A stretch of DNA of 37,938 nt from Acidobacteriaceae bacterium (GCA_003134655.1 PLBY01000069.1:2607-40544); one strand, 5' to 3'. Positions 1-8,805 are shown, counted from the first letter of the stretch. The notes: generated from the sequence alone by a model not told the origin. Made by a program: numbers and translations.

Positions 1-330
1 AAGGCCATCGCGGTCAGCGCTCTAGGCGATCATCGCGGGGCGGTGGCGCTCTTCGATCAGGCGATTGCGATTCTGGAGCGGTTGGTCAACCAGGAAGGCC
101 GCGAACTGGTTGGGGATCTGGCGCGGCTAAAAGCCTATCGCGGTAAGACTTTGATAGCCCTTGGCGAAAAGGAGAACGGTTTGCAGGACATGCGCGCCGC
201 CCAACGTATCCTGGACGCTGAGATCGCCCGCACAGGTCGGACCGACCTGAGGCAAGTTCTGACGTGGATACAGCAACAACTCAGAGAACATTCTGCCCGA
301 AGAATTCTATGCCATCAAAAATCACATTAA
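1..330 (+). CDS. TPR-repeat protein, C-terminal part only
   Basis: The reading frame is open from base 1, so the gene begins outside the window and only its last 109 residues are seen. The sequence is helical with TPR-like spacing (…ALGDHRGAVALFDQAIAILERL…, then a second helix pair around KAYRGKTLIALGEKENGLQDM). Such repeats normally serve as protein-protein scaffolds; the partner cannot be told. The stop lies 22 bases inside the next gene, so it is probably co-transcribed with the FHA-kinase gene and may supply a docking subunit to the same signalling cluster. The final residues after the last helix look unstructured. TPR assignment is from pattern only, without a profile search. Confidence 0.75.
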   Translation, partial: KAIAVSALGDHRGAVALFDQAIAILERLVNQEGRELVGDLARLKAYRGKTLIALGEKENGLQDMRAAQRILDAEIARTGRTDLRQVLTWIQQQLREHSARRILCHQKSH

Positions 331-1835
331 GAATCACTCAAGGCGCGTCGAGCGGCCGGGAGTTTGCGTTTGACGAAACGACCTGTTGCATTGTCGGCCG
401 GGCAAATGATTGTTCGCCTCAGTTGCCAACCGATGAGGCTCACAGAACAGTCTCGCGCCACCATTGCCTGCTGGACATCAATCCGCCCGACATCCGCGTG
501 CGCGACTTTGGGAGCTTGAACGGCACCTACGTCAATGGCAAGAAGATCGGCCAACGCGAGAATGGCATGTCAGCGGAGGAAGGCGCCAGACTGTCCTTCC
601 CGGAGCATGATCTGAAACACAGCGATGAAATCCAAGTGGGTGACACGGTCTTTCGCGTCGCTGTGTTTGTGCCGGCGCGATGCGCGGAGTGCTCGGTGGA
701 GATTCCCGAAGATAAGAAACTCCAGGCGGAACGGTTGCCGGGCGTATTCCAATGCGGGAGTTGCCGGAAGAAGGCCGATTTGGCCCAACGCAAGGAACCG
801 CCCAAGAAGAAGGCGAAGGTCTGCGCCAAGTGCGGCCACGATGTCGCCGCCGAGATCGGCGAGAACCGCCAAGGAGATTATGTCTGTGCCCAATGTCAGA
901 AGGACCCTCTGCAAATTCTCAAAGGGATGCTCGACAAGGCCAAGGCGGGCGGGCGCGAGCTGCAGGCCATACGCGGCTACTCCATTGAGCGTGAACTGGG
1001 GCGGGGCGGTATGGGTCTTGTGTGGTTGGCGCGGAACGACGCTTCCGGCGAGTTAGTGGCCCTGAAGGTCATGTTGCCCAAAGTGGCGGCGGACGAACGG
1101 GCGAAGCAAACTTTTCTGCGGGAGGTCGCCAACACAAAGGCGCTTAAACACCGCAATGTTGTCGAATTCCGCGAGTCGGGTTGTTCCGATGGCATTTTCT
1201 TCTTCACGATTGAGTATTGTGCCCAAGGCAGCGTGGATAAGCTGATGCAGCAGCGCGGCGGCAAGTTTTCGGTCAAGGAAGCGATGGCCATAATCTGCGA
1301 TGTTCTGGATGGCCTGGAGTATGCCCATAACGCTACGATTCCGAATATTAAGCTCAAAGATGGCCGGTGCACCGAAGGGCACGGACTCACGCACCGTGAC
1401 CTGAGTCCGCACAATATCCTCCTCACAGAAGTTCGCGGGGTAAGAACGGCTAAGGTTTCCGACTTCGGCTTGAGCCGTGCGTTCGATCTCGCCGGTTTGA
1501 GCGGACTTGCACGTACAGGAAACAGCGAGGGCAAGCCGTGGTTCATGCCTCGCCAACAGGTGGTCAACTTCAAGCATGCCGGCCCCGAAGTGGACGTGTG
1601 GGCAGCTGCGGCATGTCTATACAACATGCTGACCGGCAATTTCCCGCGCGATTTTTCCCAGGGCAAAGACGTTTGGCAAACGGTGCTGGAATCAGATCCA
1701 GTCCCCCTCCGACGGCGCGATTCGAGTATCCCATCACGCCTGGCTAAAGTGATTGACAAAGCATTGATTGACCGTCCGGCTATTTCGTTCAAGACTGCCG
1801 CAGACCTGAAGAAAGCCTTGCAAGCAGCGCTATGA
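309..1835 (+). CDS. FHA domain - zinc ribbon - Ser/Thr protein kinase
   Basis: This 508-residue protein has an FHA phosphothreonine-binding domain at about residues 5-115 (GR 30-31, SRHH 49-52, NGTYVNG 71-77). Two four-cysteine zinc ribbons follow (C125/C128/C149/C152 and C172/C175/C193/C196). From about residue 224 comes a Hanks-type kinase with glycine loop GRGGMG 231-236, ATP lysine K253, catalytic loop HRDLSPHN 362-369 and DFG 385-387. The loop has Ser where eukaryotic kinases have Lys, a variant common in bacterial kinases, so activity is still expected. No transmembrane segment is seen, so it is cytosolic. ATG 309 is preferred to the upstream in-frame ATG 264 because the FHA fold begins immediately after it. 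The gene overlaps the PP2C gene by four bases, implying coupled expression of kinase and phosphatase. Substrates are unknown; the downstream Clp/FtsH-like proteins are candidates by context. Confidence 0.93.
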   Translation: MPSKITLRITQGASSGREFAFDETTCCIVGRANDCSPQLPTDEAHRTVSRHHCLLDINPPDIRVRDFGSLNGTYVNGKKIGQRENGMSAEEGARLSFPEHDLKHSDEIQVGDTVFRVAVFVPARCAECSVEIPEDKKLQAERLPGVFQCGSCRKKADLAQRKEPPKKKAKVCAKCGHDVAAEIGENRQGDYVCAQCQKDPLQILKGMLDKAKAGGRELQAIRGYSIERELGRGGMGLVWLARNDASGELVALKVMLPKVAADERAKQTFLREVANTKALKHRNVVEFRESGCSDGIFFFTIEYCAQGSVDKLMQQRGGKFSVKEAMAIICDVLDGLEYAHNATIPNIKLKDGRCTEGHGLTHRDLSPHNILLTEVRGVRTAKVSDFGLSRAFDLAGLSGLARTGNSEGKPWFMPRQQVVNFKHAGPEVDVWAAAACLYNMLTGNFPRDFSQGKDVWQTVLESDPVPLRRRDSSIPSRLAKVIDKALIDRPAISFKTAADLKKALQAAL

Positions 1836-2599
1836 AACTGACTGTCCAATATGCCGGGCTGACGGATCTGGGCCGCGTTCGCCGGACGAACGAAGACAAC
1901 TGGACTGCTGATCCAGAGCAGGGTTTGTTCATCGTAGCCGACGGCATGGGTGGTGAGTTCGCCGGGGCGCTGGCATCGAAGGCCGTCGTGGCGACGCTGC
2001 CCGAATTGGTGCGGAAGTGTTTCGTGACAAAGGAATGCCTGGCTAACGGCAGGGCTAGACGGCGGATGACGAATGTCATTGGCACGCTCAGCACGCAACT
2101 GCGCCGGCAGACGCAAAACGAACCGGGCCTAGCAGGCATGGGTTCGACGGTCGTGTGCGCACTTGTGCGCGGTAGCAAGGCGCTGGTAGCTCATATGGGC
2201 GACAGCCGGGCGTATCGACTGCGCGCGGGTCAGTTGAAACAACTCACCAAGGACCATACGCTGATCCAGGTGCTGCTTCATTCCGGGGAAATTACTCGTG
2301 AAGAAGCCGCCACGCATCCGGCCCTAGGGCGACTAACGCGAAGCGTGGGGATGGCAGGTGAACCTCTGCCCCAGACCCGTCTGTTAGAACTCAGCCCCGG
2401 CGACCTGTTGATGCTCTGCACCGATGGTCTCACCGGCATGTTGAGCGACGATCAGATCCTCTCAATCCTGAAAGAGCCTGCGCCTTTGGCGAAGCAATGC
2501 CGCCGTCTGGTGGATGCAGCCAATGGGGCTGGCGGAAAAGACAACATCACCGTCTTGCTACTGTCGTCTTGCCGGAGAAAAACGAAAACCCGGCGTTAA
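1832..2599 (+). CDS. PP2C-family Ser/Thr protein phosphatase
   Basis: This 255-residue, single-domain metal-dependent phosphatase of the PPM/PP2C type (as in Stp/PrpC) should remove phosphates placed by the adjacent kinase. Family motifs appear in order: RRTNEDNW near residue 20, VADGMGG with metal-binding D37/G38, GDSRAYRLR in the middle, CTDGL with D198, and GGKDNIT with D237. All metal-ligand aspartates expected for the family are present, so it is probably active. Length matches the usual 240-260 residues. It has no signal peptide or membrane segment. Its ATG overlaps the kinase stop (ATGA), the usual arrangement for cognate kinase/phosphatase pairs. Confidence 0.95.
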   Translation: MKLTVQYAGLTDLGRVRRTNEDNWTADPEQGLFIVADGMGGEFAGALASKAVVATLPELVRKCFVTKECLANGRARRRMTNVIGTLSTQLRRQTQNEPGLAGMGSTVVCALVRGSKALVAHMGDSRAYRLRAGQLKQLTKDHTLIQVLLHSGEITREEAATHPALGRLTRSVGMAGEPLPQTRLLELSPGDLLMLCTDGLTGMLSDDQILSILKEPAPLAKQCRRLVDAANGAGGKDNITVLLLSSCRRKTKTRR

Positions 2600-2678
2600 G
2601 CGGTCGCCGAGCAGTATCGACACGCGTTATGGATAGTGAAACAGTGAACGTCAGGATGAACGAACCAAACTGAACGAT

Positions 2679-3089
2679 ATGAAAAACTGGTTGAGCATAA
2701 TCTCCGGTAGCGGCAAGAGCGAAACACCCGAGGACCGTCGCAAATCCGGCTCGCCACAAGCGAATGCGGAACAAACAGTGGCTACTGGCCCGGAGTGGAC
2801 GGTTCTTGTATCAACTCCCCACTACCTGCAAGCGGTAAGTGTGCTGGAGATGTTGGGGGGAGTGTGCTGGCCAAGTGGCCCCGCCGCGCCAGAACTCTTG
2901 AAGCATTTGGGCGAGGTACGGGTTGAAGGTGTTGGGATCTCCGAACCGCCGCCGGAGCTCCAAACTTTGCAAAACCCTGTGTATGGCTGGCTGAATCCCG
3001 ATGGAGTAGGCCAAGAACTGGAAAGGCTGGCCACCGAATGGCAGAGCCCGCGGCCAATACCATTGGAAACACAACCGTTAATTTTATGA
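2679..3089 (+). CDS. Small protein of unknown function
   Basis: The predicted protein has 136 residues and I do not recognise it. The first 40 residues are polar and probably disordered; the rest (from about EWTVLVSTPHYLQAV) looks like a compact alpha/beta domain, ending in a Pro-rich tail. The gene starts 79 bases after the phosphatase stop and its TGA overlaps the ATG of the Clp-like gene (ATGA), which argues that it is real and translated with it. It may be an adaptor for the Clp-like proteins, but that is inferred from position only. No strong Shine-Dalgarno site is visible before ATG 2679. Confidence 0.65.
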   Translation: MKNWLSIISGSGKSETPEDRRKSGSPQANAEQTVATGPEWTVLVSTPHYLQAVSVLEMLGGVCWPSGPAAPELLKHLGEVRVEGVGISEPPPELQTLQNPVYGWLNPDGVGQELERLATEWQSPRPIPLETQPLIL

Positions 3090-4147
3090 AATTATCCCCC
3101 TCTGTTGACTTAATTTGGCAGCTGGCCGCGGAAGAAATGGCGGCTGGCCAGTTCAAGGAAATCGAGCCTGAACATTTTTGCATGGCTTTGCTGAAGTTCG
3201 CAGAGCTGCCGGCACCGGCGGTCGAGGCGGATGACGAGCACGCGGAGACTGCCAAGACCATCGCCGCCGACGCCGAGTTTGTGAGCGAGGCATTGCAGAA
3301 GTGCGGGATCGAGAGCACACGTGCCAGGCGCAACTTGCGCCGCCAGCTTGGCAAAGGCGGCACGCCTCACCAGGAGGGAAAAATTCACCGTTCCGCTGCC
3401 AGCCGGGCGTTGTTCGAAGCGGCGGCGGCGTTCGTGGCAGAGTCCGGTGGCGAAACGCTTACCCCGCTGCACCTGCTGACAGCACTGGTGCAATCGCCCA
3501 CGCCAGCCATCGACCAGGCCGTTCTTGGCAAGGTCCCACCCCCGTCGGGACCAGCATTCCTGCTGCTCGACAAACACGGAAAAGACCTTGTCAAGGAGGC
3601 GTCCGAGGGCAGGCTCAAGGCCGACATGACTGCGGAAGCCTCGGGCAAAGCTGTGCTTCAGATTCTGCTGCAAGAAAAACGTAAGAGCATTCTGCTTATT
3701 ACTAACCATGATGACCTGGCTGAGGGAGTCGCCATCGCAATTGCATGTACGATGGCCGGGAAGGAGCCGCCCGCGGGATTGAAAGGACGCCGGTTGATTG
3801 ACATTGCTGCGTCGAGTCGTCTGAATGCGATCAAAGGGATGAAGCCCTCTTTGGAAGAGGAGGCAGCGGAGGTGGAGCGTCTGCGGCAACTTCTGGCGGA
3901 AGCGGCATCTCACCCGGAAATCATCCTGCTCGTGCCGACGGTCGAGGTAGAGTCTAAGTCAGCAGGTAGAGGCCAATGGGCCAGTCTGTTACGGGAAAAG
4001 CTGGCGAAAGGGACTGTGCAATGTATTTGCCGAGTAACGCCGACGACGTTCACGGAGCACCTTCGCAAAGACGCGGTTTGGAAGCGTCAAACAGAAGCGG
4101 TCTGGTTAGAGAAGGTCGCTGTAGGTAGCATTCCGAGAGAGCTGTGA
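3086..4147 (+). CDS. Clp N-domain protein with degenerate AAA module lacking Walker A
   Basis: This is a 353-residue protein. Residues 1 to about 150 form a double Clp-N repeat (LIWQLAAEEMAAGQFKEIEP, and later AAAFVAESGGETLTPLHLL), the substrate/adaptor-binding domain of ClpA/B/C. Residues about 185-353 follow the layout of a ClpB D1 AAA domain: strand LLITNHDD, helix, …LLREKLAKGTVQCICRV…, then HLRKDAVWKRQ resembling the sensor region LARG-CIGATT-EY-KDAALERRF. The P-loop GxxGxGKT is replaced by an unrelated stretch near residue 205 and no Walker B acidic pair is evident, so it should not hydrolyse ATP. ATG 3086 is chosen over 3038 because it overlaps the upstream stop (ATGA). It may be a regulatory or substrate-recruiting partner of the Clp-FtsH fusion 93 bases downstream. 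Confidence 0.75.
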   Translation: MKLSPSVDLIWQLAAEEMAAGQFKEIEPEHFCMALLKFAELPAPAVEADDEHAETAKTIAADAEFVSEALQKCGIESTRARRNLRRQLGKGGTPHQEGKIHRSAASRALFEAAAAFVAESGGETLTPLHLLTALVQSPTPAIDQAVLGKVPPPSGPAFLLLDKHGKDLVKEASEGRLKADMTAEASGKAVLQILLQEKRKSILLITNHDDLAEGVAIAIACTMAGKEPPAGLKGRRLIDIAASSRLNAIKGMKPSLEEEAAEVERLRQLLAEAASHPEIILLVPTVEVESKSAGRGQWASLLREKLAKGTVQCICRVTPTTFTEHLRKDAVWKRQTEAVWLEKVAVGSIPREL

Positions 4148-4240
4148 ACAGCTACTTAACTGACATCATTTGCGGAGCTTCCTGATGATTCTGTCTATAG
4201 TTCAAGTTAAACGGCCACTGAGATCTGAGGCTACCTGCCT

Positions 4241-7200
4241 ATGTTCACTGACAAAGCACAAACGATAATCGACCTGGCCAAGGATTTCGCTCAAAGCACT
4301 GGGGCAAAAGAGCTGAACGTGTCATCGCTGGCGCTGGCGATGCTCCATCGCGTCGAGGGCGCCATCTTGTTGGCCGAGTGCGCTGGAACGACTGCGGAAA
4401 AACTCCAGGCCGCCCTGCCTGCCAGAGGCGAGCCCTCCCCTTGCCGGAGCAAACTGCCGGTGGCGGAGCCAGTCCGGGCTCTGCTGCAGACCTCAAAGGA
4501 ACTGGCCCAGGAAGTGCCTGACCGGGTGCATCCGGGGTTGGTGGGTCTGCGGCATTTGGCCTGCGCCCTCGCAATGTCCAGGGAGGTGTGTGCCATGTTG
4601 AGCGCATCCCCGGTCGGCAAGGAAGATGCCGTTGCCCAGCTCAACGCCTGGTGCATCGAAGAGGGATTGGCCCCGCGGCTGGAGGAACTAACCGAGAAGC
4701 TGCGGGCTTTACGCGCGGATTTGCTGGTGAAGGTGTTTGGCCAAGACCATGCCGTGCAGGCTTTCGTAGAAGGTCTGTTCAACGCCGAGATTGTGGCAGC
4801 ATCGGATCTGCAGCGCAAAGCCCCCCGGGCGGTTTTCGTTTTCGCCGGGCCGCCAGGCGTGGGGAAGACGTTCTTGGCGGAATTGGGTGCTTCCCATCTC
4901 GGCCGTCCGTTCAAACGGTTTGACATGAGCGCGTATGCCGATCATCAACAACAAAACGCGCTGGTCGGCTGGGAGGAAAGTTACAAGGGAGCGCAGCCTG
5001 GCGTGCTCACCGGTTTCGTAGAAAAAAACCCGAATGCGGTGCTGCTCTTTGACGAGATTGAAAAGGCACACCTGAACACAATCGATCTCTTTCTCCAGAT
5101 TCTCGACGCCGGACGTCTGGAAGACAAATACCTCAAACGCGACATCAGCTTCACCGACACCACCATCATCTTGACCACCAACGCCGGGCGCAAGCTTTAC
5201 GATCAGTCCTACGATAGTGGCGTTCGCAGCGCCAATGCCGCTTTCCACCGCAAGACAATCCTGGACGGGTTGGAACACGAGACCGATCCCAGGACCGGCA
5301 AGCCGTTCTTCCCCCAATCCATCTGCTCGCGCATGGCCACGGGCTATCCAGTGTTGTTCAATCATCTCCGTGTGAACGAACTGGAGCGAGTGGTGCAGGC
5401 CGAGTTGGCTCGCGTCGCAGGTTTGCTGGCGCGGCAATACCGCAAGCAGGTGAATTTCCACGAACTGCTGCCGATGTGCCTTGTTCTGCGCGAAGGCGCC
5501 CGCGGGGATGCTCGCACGTTACGGTCCCAGGCGGAGACCTTCCTCAAAACCGAGTTGTTCAAGTTCTGTCAATTATTCAATACCGACCGCCTTGAAGCTG
5601 TCTGGGACAAGGCGGATAGCCTGCGGTTGGAATTGGACGGGGATATTGGAAGCCTAAATTCAGAGGTCCGCTCGTTGTTTGAGGCAACCGACCGCCCTCG
5701 CGTTCTGTTGCTCGCTGGCTCGGACTTGGCTGATCTTTACCGGGAATCTGTATCGGATGTGGATTGGCATGTGGCCCAGACGGCGCCGGAGGCGTTGCAA
5801 ATACTTGCCGACCAAGAAGTGGACATGGTGCTGTTGGATTTGTCACTTGGAGCCGGGATGGAAGGGTCTGGGAAAACGATCCAGCAATTTGATCATGTTC
5901 CGGCCGCAGCGCGTGGCTTGGATCAAGGACAGGAGATATTGCGGAAGATTCGCGAACGGCTTCCGCAGATTCCCGTTTACCTGCTCGCTCTAGCGGAATC
6001 GGACACAAGTGGTCGAAGCGCAGGCACTGTGGACGACGAGGTATACCTAGCGTGCGTTCAGGCCGGGGGAGCACGAGGGGTAATAGCGAGCCGATTCATT
6101 GGCGGGCTTGTCAAGAACTGGCAGGAGCAGCGCAACGACTTTGCGGGCCGTCTGCTGGAGATTACTCGCCGTTTGCATCGCGAGAAAGCGGCGGCTCGCC
6201 TGGGTCAGGAGCGGAAGGTGCTCGGCTTCGATACGGCGCCGCGCGTGGACGGACGTCAAATCTCTATCCGATTGCGCAATCTGCGCCTTACTCGCGCCAT
6301 TGCAGCGGCCGATGCTGGTGAGATTCTTGATGAAGTGGAACGCCCACGCACGCGATTCGACGAAGTGATCGGTGCCGATAGCGCCAAAGACGAATTGAAG
6401 TTCTTCATCGATTTCCTAAGAAATCCAAGACGGTTTTCCGCCTTGGGGCTAAAACCGCCAAAAGGTGTTTTGCTCCATGGCCCTCCAGGCACTGGCAAGA
6501 CCATGCTAGCCCGTGCGATGGCGGCTGAATCCAACGTTGCTTTTATGCCTGTGTCTGCTACCAGCTTTGTGACGATGTGGCAAGGCAGCGGTCCACAAAA
6601 CATCCGCGATCTATTTGCCCGGGCACGCCGATATGCGCCCGCTATCATCTTCATTGACGAGATTGATGCCATCGGGAAGGTGCGCACGGGCGGTGTCAGT
6701 GGTCAGGCTGAGGAAAACACACTCAATGCCTTGCTGACGGAGATGGACGGCTTTACTGGTCCATCACCCGACCGCCCCGTCTTTGTGCTAGCAGCGACCA
6801 ATTTCAATGTGCAAACGGAAGATCAGGAGACGCCGGAGCGGCGTGCCCGGGCGCTCGATCCAGCCTTGGTTCGGCGCTTCTCGCGAGCGATTTTGGTTGA
6901 CCTGCCCGACAAGGCCGCCCGCCAGAAGTACTTCGCACTGAGGCTGGGGACGGTAAAAGGGGTGGCCATACCCGATTCGGTGATCGAGCTCTTGGCCGAG
7001 AAGTCCACTGGCATGAGCATCGCCAACCTGGAGCAGGTTATCGAGACCGCTGGCCGCAACGCCCTCCAAAAGAACCAGGAATTGACGGGTGACATGTTCG
7101 TTGAATCGCTCGACACGGTGCGCGAGGGCGAGGCCAAGGAGTGGTCCCCCGAGTTCTTGGAAAGCACCGCCCGCCATGAGGCCGGGCACACAATCCTGTA

Positions 7201-7717
7201 TTGGCTCGCCGGTTGGTGGTCTCCCGAGGTCTCCATCGTGGCACGGGCTGACCACGGGGGCGGTATGAGGCGCAGTGAGGAAGAAATGAAGCGCGAAAGC
7301 CAGACCAGAGAAGAATTGCTAGCCCGCATCCGCACATGCCTCGGGGGGCGTGCTGCTGAGTTCATTTATTACGGAAAAGAAATGGGTCTTACTACCGGTG
7401 CATCTGGGGATTTGGAACACGCCACCCAAATTGCCCGCCACATGATTTGCCGCTACGGCATGGATGAAGATTTTGGCTTGTTGTCCACACCCGAGATATT
7501 CAAATACGCCGAAGCCGTCAGCAGTTCGATTTACGTACGAGTGAGCGAAACTGCGGGCCGGATGCTGAAGCAGGAGATGGAGAACACACTGCGCCTCCTG
7601 AACGAAAACCGCAAACATCTCGACGCAGTGTCCCAAGCACTATTGGACAAAAACCGCCTTTACCGCAACGATTTGCAGCAATTATTGCCGCCGATTGCGC
7701 CGAATGGCGAAAAATGA
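4241..7717 (+). CDS. Clp-N / Clp AAA / receiver-like / FtsH AAA-M41 protease fusion
   Basis: The 1158-residue protein has five parts. Residues 1-150 are Clp-N-like. Residues about 165-400 are a ClpA/B D2-type AAA module with Walker A GPPGVGKT (about 203-210) and Walker B LLFDEIEKAH (DE near 271). Residues about 487-620 resemble a response-regulator receiver (RVLLLAGSD, phospho-acceptor-like LLDLSL with D533) but lack the N-terminal acidic pair and the conserved Lys. Residues about 710-950 are an FtsH AAA module with GPPGTGKT near 747, FIDEID 804-809 and a DPALVRRF arginine finger. Residues 960-1130 are an M41 zinc peptidase with HEAGH 979-983 and third ligand D1057 in GDLEHAT. FtsH's two N-terminal membrane helices are absent, so it should be soluble. 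The expected role is ATP-driven unfolding and proteolysis of substrates chosen by the Clp-N and receiver-like parts, under control of the upstream kinase/phosphatase. Confidence 0.93.
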   Translation: MFTDKAQTIIDLAKDFAQSTGAKELNVSSLALAMLHRVEGAILLAECAGTTAEKLQAALPARGEPSPCRSKLPVAEPVRALLQTSKELAQEVPDRVHPGLVGLRHLACALAMSREVCAMLSASPVGKEDAVAQLNAWCIEEGLAPRLEELTEKLRALRADLLVKVFGQDHAVQAFVEGLFNAEIVAASDLQRKAPRAVFVFAGPPGVGKTFLAELGASHLGRPFKRFDMSAYADHQQQNALVGWEESYKGAQPGVLTGFVEKNPNAVLLFDEIEKAHLNTIDLFLQILDAGRLEDKYLKRDISFTDTTIILTTNAGRKLYDQSYDSGVRSANAAFHRKTILDGLEHETDPRTGKPFFPQSICSRMATGYPVLFNHLRVNELERVVQAELARVAGLLARQYRKQVNFHELLPMCLVLREGARGDARTLRSQAETFLKTELFKFCQLFNTDRLEAVWDKADSLRLELDGDIGSLNSEVRSLFEATDRPRVLLLAGSDLADLYRESVSDVDWHVAQTAPEALQILADQEVDMVLLDLSLGAGMEGSGKTIQQFDHVPAAARGLDQGQEILRKIRERLPQIPVYLLALAESDTSGRSAGTVDDEVYLACVQAGGARGVIASRFIGGLVKNWQEQRNDFAGRLLEITRRLHREKAAARLGQERKVLGFDTAPRVDGRQISIRLRNLRLTRAIAAADAGEILDEVERPRTRFDEVIGADSAKDELKFFIDFLRNPRRFSALGLKPPKGVLLHGPPGTGKTMLARAMAAESNVAFMPVSATSFVTMWQGSGPQNIRDLFARARRYAPAIIFIDEIDAIGKVRTGGVSGQAEENTLNALLTEMDGFTGPSPDRPVFVLAATNFNVQTEDQETPERRARALDPALVRRFSRAILVDLPDKAARQKYFALRLGTVKGVAIPDSVIELLAEKSTGMSIANLEQVIETAGRNALQKNQELTGDMFVESLDTVREGEAKEWSPEFLESTARHEAGHTILYWLAGWWSPEVSIVARADHGGGMRRSEEEMKRESQTREELLARIRTCLGGRAAEFIYYGKEMGLTTGASGDLEHATQIARHMICRYGMDEDFGLLSTPEIFKYAEAVSSSIYVRVSETAGRMLKQEMENTLRLLNENRKHLDAVSQALLDKNRLYRNDLQQLLPPIAPNGEK

Positions 7718-7773
7718 ACCGTCCGCGCAGAATCTGTTCGCCGGGTTTGATCCATTGCAATTCCTCGGATGCT

Positions 7774-8364
7774 CTAACGGAGTCGCTCTACTTTCCAAAC
7801 CGGGTGTAGTTCCCAGATCGTCCCTACGTTACAGGTGCCGTGGTTCTTGCCTCGCTGATGGAGTTGTTCTGGGCTGAAATCGCACCGGCCAGGCTTGCTA
7901 GTCTGCCACATCGCCGAGTAATGATAGGCATCGTAGAAGGCGTAGCCGGTCACTCGTATGCGCAGCGGTGACCTGAGGTTCACCGGGCGATAGTTCCCCG
8001 TGCTGTTCGGCCTAGCATTCGTGACCCGCGAGCGCTCCCGCTCCGGCAAAAGAGCCAGCAGTTCATCCCTTGTGCTGGCGTACTCCTGCGGAATCTCCGC
8101 GATGGCCCTGCCTGTTGACGTGCCCTTACCAGGATCTGAGAGCTCCAAGGTCGCAGTCGTTTCCCTTCAGCGGAGGACCGCAAGCCTTACGGCGGTAACC
8201 TTTACCTCGCCTTCGGGAAAGCCCACACTGAGGAGACCGGCATAATTTGCCGGCTCACGACAATCAATCCGGAATATATGAGCCGACGTCAGAGAGGGAA
8301 TCCACTCAGGGACAGTAGGAGCGAGGTCGTATGAACTCACTGCAACTACCACGGATCGATTCAC
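7774..8364 (-). pseudogene. Decayed minus-strand gene with an in-frame stop
   Basis: Reading the minus strand, a continuous frame of plausible protein sequence runs from about 8364 to 7774 but is cut by a TGA at 8167-8169. The C-terminal part ends in NVGTIWELHPVWKVE, preceded by VRVTGYAFYDA-like sequence (seen as IRVTGYAFYDAYHY). From memory this matches small secreted or unknown proteins that end with a WEIHPVTKIE-type tail. The upstream part (…GEVKVTAVRLAV…) would join it in frame across the stop. The 5' end is not defined and overlaps the start of the + strand gene at 8331. It is best read as a relic. An alternative is two short genes, which I consider less likely. Confidence 0.4.
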
Positions 8365-8657
8365 CGTTGGCCAAGATCTTTTTGAGCGACTACATAAGCC
8401 GGCTCACGCAGGAGACGGTTCGTTACCGAGCTTTGCCTTACAAGAAGCTGGCTCAACAAACGTCGATCCCGAGCCCGTTACTGGAGGAAGCGATAAAAGG
8501 CCGACTGGGGTTGAGCCGGGGACGATGGAAACTTCTATTTCAGCTGCTGGAATTACCCACAACGTTTCAGATTCGCCCGAGCGAGCGTGATGGGCAGCCT
8601 TGTTGGGAAGCGTATTTCCCGCCTATTAGCTCTCGAGTTGACGGCGATACCAAGTAA
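8331..8657 (+). CDS. Small protein with possible HTH fold
   Basis: This is a 108-residue protein. The middle (ALPYKKLAQQTSIPSPLLEE, then KGRLGLSRGRWKLLFQLLEL) has the helix spacing of an XRE-type helix-turn-helix, so a DNA-binding regulator is possible. The evidence is only the helical pattern, and no family is recognised. A good Shine-Dalgarno sequence (AGGAG at 8317-8321) sits about nine bases before ATG 8331, which fixes the start. It stands alone between a decayed gene and the next small gene, with no obvious operon partner. Confidence 0.6.
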   Translation: MNSLQLPRIDSPLAKIFLSDYISRLTQETVRYRALPYKKLAQQTSIPSPLLEEAIKGRLGLSRGRWKLLFQLLELPTTFQIRPSERDGQPCWEAYFPPISSRVDGDTK

Positions 8658-8805
8658 TCTCCCGAAGGGGAGCATAAGAGAAATGGTGAAGGCAATTGAA
8701 GGGCTCGAACATCGTGGAAAACTACGTTGTGTCCTCTCTCAGAGGTAGGGGCCGATAGCAGAGCTTGACGACGCGGGGAAACTGTGCGGGGATAATCCGA
8801 GACCT

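Noticed and set aside
264..308. Upstream ATG extension of the FHA-kinase gene
   Set aside because: It adds 15 unconserved residues inside the previous gene; the FHA fold starts at ATG 309.
977..2116. 379-codon minus-strand frame opposite the kinase and phosphatase genes
   Set aside because: The opposite strand encodes well-motified kinase and PP2C proteins; this frame has no recognisable domain and is a codon-bias shadow.
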